A stretch of DNA of 64,000 bases from Ambrosia x helenae (GCA_030844895.1 CM061225.1:98433188-98497187); one strand, 5' to 3'. Shown: positions 35,190 to 45,518, counted from the stretch's first letter. The notes: generated by a model not told the origin, from the letters alone. Translations and numbers: made by a program.

Positions 35190-36560
35190 TTCTCCCATTC
35201 AATGTTGACCCTCTCCTTTTGCGTTTTCTTTCCCATTAAACTTCTAACCATGTTCCTTAGCCATGGACCTTGGCAAGCAACCCATGAACTCAACTTCACA
35301 AGAACTGAGTGCAACAATGTTTTGCTTCTGCAATGACCAAGTAACAAGGTTATTAGAGAAGTAGAAAGTAATACCCATAGTGCCACGCCTATCTTCCAGG
35401 TCCATTTCGCAGCTACTGTCACTATACCCTTTCAATGAACCATCTCCACCTTCTTGATAGTTAAGACCATAGCTAGTTGTCCCTTTTATGTATCTCAAAA
35501 TTTGGTTAACCGCTGTAAAATGACTCTCTTTAGGTTCTTGGATAAATTTACTCATAACCCTAACTAACTTAAATCTGGACGTGTGTGCAGCAAATATCCG
35601 AGGCTTCTAATAATACATCGATACATTGTTGGATCTATCGGGTTACCCTTCTCATCATTAGACAGTTGCAGCTTGGATTCCATGGGTTCCAAGGCTGCAT
35701 TGTAGGTATTCATTCATGTCATCTTGAGAAGTTTGAGTGCATACCCTTCTTGTTTCAAGAGAATCCCTTTGAAGATTGATCCACCTCAATGCCTAGATAA
35801 TACGGCAACCTACCCAAATCACTCATATCAAAAATTCCTTTCATCTCCCATTTAAATTCAATAATTTCACCTTCGTTAGACCCCATCACGAACAAATTGT
35901 CCACATAGATGCCTTAAGCCATATAATGCCATGTATAGCCTATAGACCATATTCTCCTTTCCTTTAACTTCGTATCCAATGGTTGAGAAACATAAACCTC
36001 TTCCTTGAGTTCCCCATTAAGAAAGAAAAGCCGACTTGACATCTAAGTGATTTACAAGCCATCTTTGCTTAGCTGCAATAGCCAATAGTAATCGGATTGT
36101 TTATAATCTTGCAACTAGAGCAAAAGCATCTTCAAACTCTACACCTTGTTTCTGCACATAGCCCTTTGCAACCAAACAGGCTTTGTGTTTGGTTATATTA
36201 CCGTTGGCGTCCCTTTTCAATTTGAACACCCACCTAAGCCCTATTGCTTTATGTCCCAAAGGCAATGTGGTCAGCTTCCAAGTACCATCTTTCAATTGAA
36301 GCTATTTCGGCATTCATTGCATTTTTCCAAGGTTCTTCAGCCACTGTTTCTTCAAATGCAATCGAATCTACATCCGAACTCTGCTCTGTGGAAGGAACAA
36401 GGTTGATGAATTTCTCCATGATGCTATCAAAGAGTTTCCAAACCAGCTCCTTATCACACAATGTCGCCCTGAACTATTTATATTTAGAGATCATCCTTGT
36501 GAGTTTTCCCGTGTACTCATCAACTGTCTCCCCATCTCTCATATGGAGCTCTTCAAAATT
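35190..36560 (-). pseudogene. copia gag-RT-RNase H deletion derivative
   Basis: Reading the minus strand from 36560: a gag segment (ELHMRDGETVDEYTGKLTRM), then without break reverse-transcriptase sequence (EEPWKNAMNAEIASIER, LRWVFKLKRDANGNITKHKA), a damaged DVKSAFL region, YVDN in place of the catalytic YVDD (near 35890), and RNase H ending before the LTR. Protease and integrase are deleted and stops and shifts are frequent, so it is non-functional. Confidence 0.85.
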
Positions 36561-36729
36561 CGTAAATAAGTAGACCTTAATCAATGATCAAGCAGATGCG
36601 ACACTAAGGATCGAAGAATGAATCAACAAAGGCGATAGCGAAGAAAGTAGGAGTAGTGGCTATGAACAGCTTGTATTGCTTCGATGATGACTAGAGTATT
36701 ATAATCAGACTTGTGTGCTCCGATTTTCC

Positions 36730-37640
36730 AGAATCATTTACATAGGTAGTAGACTTATTATTTTAGAAATTACTTTTGGGGGGTATTAGGGAAAAAAACC
36801 AAAAATGGTGATGTGTAGTTCTCAATTGGCGGCATCTAATAAATCAAACCTTGATGCCGCCAATTGATAAGTCTACATTGAAGCCGCCAATTGAGATGGC
36901 CATATTGAAGCCGCCATTTGAGATGTGCACATTGATGCCGCCAATTCATTTCTCACTTTCATTTCTTATATAAACCGAGCCTCTGCCCATTCTCTCCATC
37001 ACATTCCACACCTAAACAAATACATTATAACCACAATAAAACCCCCATTTACAATACACTGTTTTCTGCGGGGATAAGCCATGTTGTGGCGTCCCTCTTT
37101 CTGGGGTCCAAGAAAGCTCGGTCTTTGGATCGGTGTTACATCCACATGAAACTACTTGGATCGATGTTACATCCACACGTGGTATAACACGTGTTGAATG
37201 CAACGTTGTCTTTGTAGTTTATAATATTTTGCCGTTGGTTGTCGGTGGTGCTCTCAATCTCCAGTCTACCAAACCCGGACATTCCAACGGCATAATTACG
37301 GGAGTCAACTTTCCAGACAAAGGCTGTAGGGCAAGGCCATCCGGTGTTGAAGAATCACATCATGTGATTAGCGACGTCGAAGACATCGGATGATGCGGTT
37401 CTTCACCGTGCTACTCTTGTATGGCAGCCTGGGTTGACCATTGGGTACCTGTAGATTTCGTACACATGTTTAACAGATTGATTGATGTTCCCCTGTTTGA
37501 TTCAGATGGGTTCCCCTGGAATGTGAGAAACGGAAACCATTGGGTACCTGTAGATTTCGTACACATGTTCAACTGATTGATTTATGTTCCCCTGTTTGAT
37601 TCAGATGGGTTCCCCTGGAATGTGAGAAACGGAAACTTAA
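36730..37640 (+). repeat. left long terminal inverted repeat of the MULE
   Basis: This arm matches the inverted right arm (44180-45156). It includes four or more GCCGCCAATT/AATTGGCGGC words (36825-36950), a TATA box (TTATATAAACC near 36966) pointing inward and the 3' coding stretch described separately. Confidence 0.8.
37063..37393 (+). CDS. TIR-encoded ORF, left copy (5' end decayed)
   Basis: The frame reads FCGDK..CGVPLSGVQESS and then VLHPHETTWIDVTSTRGITR, up to TGA at 37393. The same protein is encoded on the minus strand of the right TIR (44360-44794) with scattered substitutions. No ATG in this copy matches the start used in the right copy, so it is probably partial. No domain is recognised. 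Transcription from the TIR promoter inward would cover it. Confidence 0.4.
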
Positions 37641-37925
37641 TGAACTCGGTAGATTGTATAGTTTGATTGAGTAGTTTGGAATTGGTGATCTCGGAAATAA
37701 ATTGTCTTGTAACTCGGTAGGCTGTATAGTTTGATTGAGTAGTTTGGAAAAATAGTTGTTAAGTAAATTTGTATTATTTGTTTTAAATAAAGCTATCATT
37801 ATTAACTTGCCCGTTTTCAATCGTTGGGTAGTGGTCCTTGATTCCCGTACCTATCATTATGCGGGGGATGGTAATGTAAATCACTAACATCGTTAAACAT
37901 TAATATGAGAAACAACAATACATAA

Positions 37926-38992
37926 TCAAGTTACATGACGAGAAGTTGCTTCACAACGGCATTTGTATAGCTCATCTGCCATGTGTCGTCGATAATTCAC
38001 ACAAGCATCTTCCACGTCGATTTCTAGCGACAACGACTTTTTTCTCACAAGCCTATCCATCATCATACAAACCAAGACACCAGCATTATCAACCTTTCCC
38101 TTGTCTTGGGGCACATCTAATTCAACTAAACCAACAGAAATTGGTGTTTTGTCCACGCGATTAGTCTTCAGCCAGTAACGAATACGTTTTAGAAACCATT
38201 CGAAAAAAAAGCCTAATCATCTCCATATAGTGAGAAACTTCGCGTCGCCTTTCGTTTCTCCATCTCTTATCAGTCCAATACTGGGTAATTACCATGTTTC
38301 TTAGATCAATTAGGATAAGCAGCCAGTCTCCCACCCCCATCGATAAAGGAAGGTAAATGCGGTCAACTTCCCAGAATGGTGGGTAGGGTTCCATTCTTCC
38401 AGCCATGTCGAGGGCAACTGAAGAATTCGAGTCCTTCATTTCATCATAGAAGGCAGGGGGTAACACTGTCCAACGTAGCTGTGAAGCAGGATCTCTTAAA
38501 AGCTTTGCTTGTCTAAGTCGCATCAGTCTTACCGTCCACGCCTCAACGTGCTGAAATCATAATAATGCATAAGGTTCGTTATTGAGTTAAGCAAATCAAT
38601 TTACTTTCAAGTTAAATTAACGTGAAAATTACCGTTGCGGATAGCGCCCTGTTGGGTTGGCACCCTAGAAGTGTACCCCAAAAATTTCTGTCTAGTTTGG
38701 CGGAAATGAAGCGAGTGTAGCAAAATGGGGCATCCCCGTTTGTATAAAAGTCGACAACATCAGCAGACCAGTTGGTTCTGCACGGTTGGTTTTCTTGCGG
38801 GTTTTCTTTGGGCTTGTCTTGGTCGTTTTCGGCTGCTTTCACTTGTGGGTTACTTGAAGTCGAACCAGCCGTGAATGTTGTTGATGGCTTGCGTAAACGC
38901 CTCCAAATGTGCTCGGTCGATTTTACCGTTTTAGGAGCTGGTTGTGAACAGTAAAACCCTTCTTCATTGTTTTCCATTGTTATATATTTCAA
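37926..38992 (-). pseudogene. Ulp1-like (C48 peptidase fold) gene of the MULE, catalytic residues lost, one frameshift
   Basis: Exon 1 (38992-38633) and exon 2 (38550-37926) are separated by an 82-bp GT-AG intron (donor ACG|GTAATT, acceptor TTTCAG). The protein, about 327 aa, has the typical order FWGTLLG...HVEAW...VDRIYLPLSMGVGDWLLIL...VPQDKGKVDNAGVLVC of Ulp1-like proteins carried by plant MULEs. Where the family has the catalytic His before Trp, this has Asp (about residue 195). Where it has the catalytic Cys before Gly, it has Ala (about 276). The oxyanion Gln is kept. One extra base in an A8 run (38203-38210) breaks the frame between these sites. The frame is open elsewhere, so the loss of chemistry may be older than the frameshift. 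Confidence 0.75.
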
Positions 38993-39069
38993 ATATGAGT
39001 GGGTAAGAGAGAAAGAAGCTGAGTGAGTGTTGTTTGTGAATCAGCTAGCTGCTTGCTTTTAAAGAGGTG

Positions 39070-39198
39070 AACCCTTGTAATGGTTTGGCGGCATCTACAT
39101 GAAGCCTCGTAATGGTTTGGCGGCTTCTATACCTCGTAATGGTTTGGCGGCATAATAAAAAGTTGAAGCCGCTAAATGGTTAAGCGGCTTCTACATGA
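39070..39198. repeat. GGCGGC motif cluster near the Ulp1-like promoter
   Basis: GTAATGGTTTGGCGGC occurs three times and a GAAGCCGCTAAATGG variant follows. The same core is present in the TIRs and upstream of the transposase. Confidence 0.7.
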
Positions 39199-39199
39199 A

Positions 39200-39802
39200 G
39201 TGGAAAATGGCCCGGGCTGACGTTTTTGGCTGTCTATACAGTCTGGCAGGGCCTGGCAGTCAGGTAACCGGACCTTCGGACGCGTTGTCCTTTGCTAGTA
39301 CACGGGTGTCGCACCATGTCCGGGCCGTTTTCTGGTCTCCGGGGCCTGATCCAGGCGGCCCGAAAACGGCCAGGAGGTCATTTTTCAAAAAACCCACAAA
39401 GTGGAAAATGGCCCGGGCTGACGTTTTTGGCTGTCTATACAGTCTGGCAGGGCCTGGCAGTCAGGTAACCGGACCTTCGGAAGCGTTGTCCTTGGCTAGT
39501 ACACGGGTGTCGCACCATGTCCGGGCCGTTTTCGGGTCTCCGGGGCCTGATCCAGGCGGCCCGAAAACGGCCAGGAGGTCATTTTTCAAAAAACCCACAA
39601 AGTGGAAAATGGCCCGGGCTGACGTTTTTGGCTGTCTATACAGTCCGGCAGGGCCTGGCAGTCAGGTAACCGGACCTTCGGACGCGTTGTCCTTGGCTAG
39701 TACACGGGTGTCGCACCATGTCCGGGCCGTTTTCGGGTCTCCGGGGCCTGATCCAGGCGGCCCGAAAACGGCCAGGAGGTCATTTTTCAAAAAACCCACA
39801 AT
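39200..39802 (+). repeat. three tandem copies of a GC-rich 201-bp unit
   Basis: Units begin GTGGAAAATGGCCCGGGCTG at 39200, 39401 and 39602 and differ at a handful of positions. A frame from 39195 to 39860 stays open through all three, giving 67-residue repeats (MARADVFGCLYS... ...ARRSFFKKPT). The unit length is a multiple of three, so openness alone is weak evidence for a protein. The GC content is far above the surroundings, and the origin is unknown. Confidence 0.9.
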
Positions 39803-39910
39803 TCATAAATCCACAATACATAAACACATAATACATAAACACATAATACATACATCCTAATCCCAAAGAACTTATTTAAAGCTTACATAAACACATACTA
39901 AAATCCTAAA

Positions 39911-40324
39911 TTACTTGGGAGTAGCCAGTGGTGATGGTGGTGATGGCCTGCTGGTGTAGCCTGCTGGTGGGGGGGTGGTTGTACCTTGGTTTTGGGGGAT
40001 CTGTGTACTCTCTTGCATCCGGGGGGTGGGTGCTGACAACCTTAAACGGTCCAAATCCCGTAGAGCCGTGGCATAATCCACAACCCAGACCAACTCCTCT
40101 TCCGTTAACTCATCATCTGCTGGGGGAGTAGGATGACTTGTTTGAGTAGGAGCAGGAGGAGGAGTTATTTGAGTAAGAGCAGGAGGAGTTATTTGTGCAG
40201 TAGGAGGATTATAGAACGAAGGTTGTGCAGGAGTAGGAGGAGATGAAAATGATACTCTCCGTCCCCGGCGAGAGTATCGCCGGACATTTGAAGATCCGTC
40301 ACATTCGTGATAACCGCCACCCAT
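39911..40324 (-). CDS. proline-rich accessory protein of the MULE (137 aa)
   Basis: ATG at 40324 follows a TATA box (AGTATAAATACC, near 40384-40395 on the plus strand) by about 60 bp. The protein has a basic N-terminal patch (SNVRRYSRRGRR), a long Pro/Thr/Gln linker, an acidic helix-like segment (DDELTEEELVWVVDYATALR) and a second Pro-rich tail. There is no membrane segment or zinc motif. It is divergent to the transposase gene, sharing a 372-bp intergenic region packed with GGCGGCATCA repeats. It resembles, in layout and in the basic patch, the broken ORF of the PIF-like element at 17031-17352. The function is unknown. A role as DNA-binding partner of the transposase is only a guess. Confidence 0.6.
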   Translation of the reverse strand: MGGGYHECDGSSNVRRYSRRGRRVSFSSPPTPAQPSFYNPPTAQITPPALTQITPPPAPTQTSHPTPPADDELTEEELVWVVDYATALRDLDRLRLSAPTPRMQESTQIPQNQGTTTPPPAGYTSRPSPPSPLATPK

Positions 40325-40391
40325 AGTTTTTAAACCCGATGAACAGAGGAAATTGTGACTTACATTGAGACTTGATATGGTATTTATACTG

Positions 40392-40590
40392 GTTTGGCGG
40401 CATCATGAAAAGTTGATGCCTCAGAATGGTTTGGCGGCATCATGATGCCTCAGAATGGTTTGGCGGCATCATGATGCCTCAGAATGGTTTGGCGGCATCA
40501 TGATGCCTTAGAATGGTTTGGCGGCATCATGATGCCTCAGAATGGTTTGGCGGCATCATGATGCCTTAGAATGGTTTGGCGGCATCATAC
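40392..40590. promoter_or_regulatory. 29-bp tandem array with GGCGGCATCA in the divergent promoter
   Basis: GGCGGCAT recurs at 40433, 40462, 40491, 40520, 40549 and 40578 (period 29), plus one extra copy near 40397. The unit reads CAGAATGGTTTGGCGGCATC then ATGATGCCT. It lies between the proline-rich ORF and the transposase, and the same core fills the TIRs, so it is a candidate binding site for an element-encoded protein. Confidence 0.75.
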
Positions 40591-40696
40591 AAACTTGATT
40601 CCTATTTAAGGGATACTCATCCCAATCCATCAACACACCAAAATTTCTTCTTAAACTATCTCTATATCTCTATATCTCACAAACCCAATCCATCAA

Positions 40697-43308
40697 ATGG
40701 CTACTTTCGTTCCATACCTGGTTAGATTATACTGGGGTGGTAAGTTTTCATACGTAAACGGGGTTGTTCAAGATGATAACTCGTTGGAATCATCGAGCTT
40801 TATTATGCGACAGAAGATGTCTTTTGAACAACTGGTTGAATGTGTATGTGCTCATGTTAATATCAACAAGGAAGCTGTTACTGTCAAACTCCTGCTCGGA
40901 TACACTTATGCTGGGTACTCTCAAACCAGCCAAATTTTCAACAACGACGGGGTTGATATGATGGATTATTTAGCCGCTGAGAGACGTGGCGACTTTGTTG
41001 CGGAGATCTATGTTGAATGGCAACAAGACCCTCCGTTACAACAGCTTACTTTTACTAACCTGCTACGTGACGTGTCGAACGTAAATGTACCACCCTTTGG
41101 GTCTCAGCATGATTTCCCCCCAATGGAACATGATGCCGATAACGAAGTCAATGACGAGGCAGGATCCCCTATGACGGACGAAGAATGTTTACAAGAACCT
41201 CAATATGTTGCCGGTAATGACAACAATGACGGGTTTGATGAATCCGGAAGCGGAGACTCTAAAGACACGGAAGATAGTGATGACGAACAACCGGCATCAG
41301 AAGACTCTGAAGACTCCGCAAACGAGGCCGATCCTACTCAGGCGACGACCCAACAGACACCACCAAATGACAACCTGGCTCTCCAGTTAGGTCCACGTCA
41401 ACACTACGATCCTCAAGATGATGTGGAGCTAACAGATTACATGGTTCAAGAATACGAAGAGGATGAGTTCGTGTTATGGAACCCAAAAGCAGGGGACAAT
41501 ATCCGGCTTGGTATGTATTTCAAATCAAAAGAAGAGGTAGACCGTGCGGTTAGACAGTGGAACATCCGTCGTGGACGGGAGATGTATGTCAAGTCAAGCA
41601 AACCGAAGGTATACACGGTCGTATGTTACACCAGACACCCAAAGTTTGTAAATCCTTTCTCTAGTGGCCGCAACTGTGAGTGGCGTTGCACGGCATCGAT
41701 TCGGTCTGACTCACATTACTGGAGAATTACTGTATGGGCTACAAAACACAGCTGTTATTCTTCGGCCGTACGTAATAGCAACAGAAGTTTAAAGGCAAAG
41801 GATATTGCAAGACACATCTTACCGCAGATACGTACGGACATAAAGATTAAGGTAAAACATATCCAAACCCATGTCAAGCAGGCCCTGAATGTTGATGTTT
41901 CGTATTCCAAGGCGTGGCGAGCAAGAAGAAAGGCCATAGAAACTATCTATGGTGACTGGGACAGCAATTTCAAGGAGTTACCCACATACCTTATGCGGCT
42001 GCAGTCGAGGAACCCAGGTACCGTTGTTTCGTTCTTTAATCATCCGAACGGGGATCCGAATTACCCCACGTTTAAATATATTTTTTGGGCGTTCGCTCCT
42101 TGTATCCGTGCATTCCATCGATGCATGCCTGTCATATCGGTGGACGCGACTCATCTGAAAGGACCCTACCGGGGTAAGCTGATCCTTGCGGTAACAAAGA
42201 ATGCAAACAACTACATCCTGCCTGTGGCGTATGCTGTCGTTGACGAAGAGACTGTACACAGCTGGTGTTGGTTTTTCCAAAACCTTTCTGAGTACGTTAC
42301 CCTTGATAGCATGGGGCCTTTGTGTGTGATATCAGACAGACACAACGGCATAATTAATGCTATGGAAAACCTTCCACAGTGGAAGGAACCCAACGCCTAC
42401 CATCGTTACTGTCTTCGTCACATCAGAAGCAATTTCAGCGGGAGGTTCCGAAACAAAACCCTACGGAAACTGTGTTGGTCAATTGGTAGCACATCTCAGA
42501 ACCTAAAGTATCGCTGGGCTGTTAGCGAAATGAGGCTGAAAAATCAAGAGGCATGGGACTACCTTAACAACATTGATAAGACTAAGTGGACGGTTAGGTA
42601 TGATAAAGAGCGTCGTCGGTGGGGTAACCTAACGACGAACATCTCGGAGTCCATGAACAACGTCTTGCGTGAAGCGCGACTACTGCCTATCACAGCTCTC
42701 ATTGACTACACCTTTCGCAGAGACGTCGAACAATATGTTAAGCACACTCAAATTTCGAGCGTTTGCAACACACCTCTACCCCCTCGCATATGGAGCAGGT
42801 ATGAGAGCCTTTTGGGAGTTGCTATGCAGCATGAAGTGACGATGTACGATGCGAATGCGTTAAGGTGCAATGTTTTTCAAGGGTTGAGACAAATGACAGG
42901 GGCGGAAATGACTACACCGTTGAGTACAAAAAAAGGGTATGCTCGTGTGGAAAATGGCAAATGCAAAGATTTCCATGTTCACATGCAATTGCTGTTTGCA
43001 ATTGGTTGGGTAAAAGCCCTCACAGTATTACTAGTTGGAAATTCCACACAGACACGTACATTCAACAGTACAACAGTCATTTTTACACCTTGGGGCATAA
43101 GTCTGAATGGCCGGCGGCAGAGTGGAGAATTCAAGGGGACCCGTCGATGATTACTACACATCGAGGCAGAGTACGTCAGAGAAGAATGCTAAATGAGATG
43201 GATGTGAATTATGACGATCGCCCGAGGCGTCATGCATGCACTCGATGTGGAGAAACAGGCCATAACAGGAAGAGTTGTGGAAATGCAAGGCGTCAACGAA
43301 ATCAGTGA
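40697..43308 (+). CDS. MURA-type MULE transposase, one frameshift
   Basis: The transposase of the element: cut-and-paste DNA transposition in the nucleus. The main frame runs 40697-43150, but family similarity switches to the +2 frame at about 42870 and continues to TGA at 43308. One missing base in the T run at 42873-42877 explains it. Domains: N-terminal PB1-like region (1-110), acidic linker (about 130-240), MuDR DNA-binding domain (about 265-345), MULE DDE domain with ISVDATHLKG (D near 482), VISDRHNG (D near 547) and NISESMNNV (E near 651), then in the other frame a SWIM zinc finger (CSCGKWQMQRFPCSH) and a CCHC knuckle (CTRCGETGHNRKSC). A TATA-like CCTATTTAAGG lies near 40601. All catalytic residues are present. 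It would be intact if the frameshift is a sequencing error. Confidence 0.88.
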
Positions 43309-43660
43309 ATGACCCTACAGGGTTGTGTCAGTCCTATCATCACGGTCATCTTTTTTATGTTGTTTAGTTTTTTATTATCTGTATCGTCAATCACCTTTTG
43401 CTTTCATGGATGAGTAGGGTGACTCATCTCATCATGTTCTGTACTAGCTTTATTTAATAATGGCATAATTATTATGGTACTGTTAATTTTAATACCACTA
43501 CTATTATTATCAGAACTTTTCTAAAATAAAAGTAAATAAATACATGTAGTAATGATAGATTTATTTAAAACACATAATACAAATTTATTTAACAACTATT
43601 TTTCCAAACTAGTCAACCAAACAAACTATACAATCTACCGAGTTACAAGACAATCTATTT
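43309..43660. other. 3' region of the transposase gene and inner right arm
   Basis: Non-coding. From about 43560 it is an inverted match to 37680-37790 of the left half, so the inverted symmetry reaches further than the outer repeats. Confidence 0.55.
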
Positions 43661-43681
43661 CCGAGATCACCAATTCCAATA

Positions 43682-44066
43682 GCTTGTGTGTAAGTTTTAT
43701 TAGCTTAAATCTCTCTGATCCATGATATGAGAGGAATAATCCATCGAGAACTTGAGAAACAGAGAATAAGAGAAGAGATAATAACATATGAGCTACAATG
43801 ACGTCGTGTTTTGGAAGCTAGAACATAACTTGCCCCGGCTTGAGATATGAGTTTAATTTTACGTAAAGACATCATTGTACATATACCTCCTTATCTAAAA
43901 GAAACCATGCCCGTAGTCTTTGAAGCCTAGTTCTTTTGGACACAGGTACAGTGAGATTGATAACTTCTCTATGGAAGTTGCTAGAATAGTTAAACAAAAG
44001 CTGAAATTGAACAGTTATTTGGAATGTTTCTGATCATTTCAGTTATGCCATCACTATTCCAGTCTC
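43682..44066. mobile_element. insertion of the shuffled-module repeat in the MULE right arm
   Basis: This segment interrupts the inverted similarity. It is made of the same modules as the window end (61745-64000), for example GCTTAAATCTCTCTGATCCA, GGCTTGAGATATGAGTTTAA and GATTGATAACTTCTCTATGG. It is flanked by 21-bp direct copies starting CCGAGATCACCAATTCC (43661-43681 and 44067-44087, 20 of 21 identical), which look like a long target duplication. Confidence 0.65.
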
Positions 44067-44179
44067 CCGAGATCACCAATCCCAATATTCTACCGCTGCT
44101 TCATTGAGTTTCTATTTTGCGCCTTCCATCTCCATTGCTTCAGTGACATCAACAATTGCTTTATTGAAGTCAAACCTGT

Positions 44180-45156
44180 AGCCGTGGGAACAGAAAGGCG
44201 TTCTTCCAGTCAGCGGTAAATAAGGACCGCATTCAGATTCAAACCCATCTGAATGCGGCAGGGGAAGCATATCAATATGTTGAACATTGGTACCAGATCT
44301 ACAGGTACTTAATGATCAACCCAGGCTGCCACACCAAAGTAGCACGATGAAGAATCGCATCATCCGTTGTCGCCAACGTCGCTAATGACTGACCGTGATT
44401 CTTCAACATAGGATGGCCTTGTGCTACAGGCTTTGCCTGGAAGGTTGTCCCCCCTAAAGAGTCTGTTGCCATTAATAAAGGTGGTACACTGGAGATTGTG
44501 AGCACCACCGACAACCGACTTTATAATATTATAAACTACAAAGATAACGTTGCATTCTACACGTGTTATAACACGTGTGGATGTAACATCGATCCAAGTA
44601 GTTTCATGTGGATGTAACACCGATCCAAAGACCGAGCTTTCTTGGACCCCAGAAAGAGGGAAGCCACAGTATAGCTTATCCCCGCAGAAAACAGTTAAAA
44701 CTCCATGTGAATGTAACATCGACCTAATATCAATAAAAAATCGTTCCCTCCAGAACAATTGGTATTTTCTTTGGTTTTCTACGATAGGTGGCATTTAAGT
44801 ATGTGTGGTTTGAGTGTGTGGTTTGGATGTGGATGGAGAATGGTAATCTGGTGGGATTATATTTATATGAGGGATGCCTCATTATCAATTGGCGGCATCA
44901 AAGGGATGCCTCATTATCAATTGGCGGCATCATGTTTCAATTGGCGGCATCACCATTGATGCCTCACACTTGGTTGGCGGCATCAAGAATGTTAATTTTG
45001 GCGGCTTCAATGTAGACTTATCAATTGGCGGCATCAAGGTTTGATTTATTAGATGCCGCCAATTGAGAACTACACATCACCATTTTTGGTTTTTTTCCCC
45101 AATACCCCCCAAAAGTAATTTCTAAAATAATAAGTCTACTACTTATGTAAATGATT
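44180..45156 (-). repeat. right long terminal inverted repeat of the MULE
   Basis: Inverted match to 36730-37640. It holds several AATTGGCGGCATCA words (44880-45070) and an inward TATA-like tract (CATATAAATATAATC on the minus strand, near 44860). Confidence 0.8.
44360..44794 (-). CDS. TIR-encoded ORF, right copy (144 aa)
   Basis: ATG at 44794 opens a 144-residue frame (MPPIVENQRKYQLFWRERFF...). Its middle and end match the left-arm ORF (VLHPHETTWIDVTSTRVITR). It lies about 70 bp downstream of a TATA-like tract in the TIR. Most differences between the two copies at about 37120-37200 fall where the frame is maintained, which hints at past coding constraint. No domain is recognised. It could equally be a captured fragment kept by arm-to-arm conversion. 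Confidence 0.4.
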   Translation of the reverse strand: MPPIVENQRKYQLFWRERFFIDIRSMLHSHGVLTVFCGDKLYCGFPLSGVQESSVFGSVLHPHETTWIDVTSTRVITRVECNVIFVVYNIIKSVVGGAHNLQCTTFINGNRLFRGDNLPGKACSTRPSYVEESRSVISDVGDNG

Positions 45157-45351
45157 CGATTTTCCAAAAGTAGGGTTTACAATAGATGTATCATGTATGT
45201 ACATTTGTATATATTTATATAATCTACCCTTAACTAATTTACCAAATGATTATCTACAAGCAAGAGTATATCCAAAACGTCACCTTAATTCATGTTAAAA
45301 TTGGCTAGAGAAAAAAGCACATTCTAATCAATCGATCCGTACGTACACGTC

Positions 45352-45510
45352 CAGTGGCGAAGCTTGACCCGAAACTTCGGGGTCAGAAATCACTAGTTTC
45401 GGGGGGTAGAAACCGTATATACCAAAAAATTTCTATACGAATACTATATAATCGGAACTTCTGAGCAAAAATTCGGGGAGATCGGCCGCCCCTTAAGAGC
45501 TGCGCCCTTG
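45352..45510. mobile_element. hAT-like MITE (159 bp)
   Basis: The termini CAGTGGCGAAGCTTGACC and, inverted, CAAGGGCGCAGCTC are flanked by TACACGTC (45344-45351) and TACATGTC (45511-45518), an 8-bp duplication with one change. Confidence 0.68.
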
Positions 45511-45518
45511 TACATGTC

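Larger units (their letters stand above)
36730..45156 (+). mobile_element. 8.4 kb MULE carrying transposase, Ulp1-like gene and accessory ORFs
   Basis: A perfect 9-bp duplication CGATTTTCC (36721-36729 and 45157-45165) bounds the element. The outer ~150 bp of the ends (AATCATTTACATA.GTAGTAG inward) are near-identical inverted repeats, and weaker inverted similarity continues to about 37640 and 44180. Inside, left to right: a TIR ORF, a Ulp1-like gene (minus), a 201-bp triplication, a proline-rich ORF (minus), a MURA-like transposase (plus) and a second TIR ORF (minus). Each of the two large genes has one single-base frameshift in a homopolymer. The element inserted next to the copia gag remnant. 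Confidence 0.9.
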
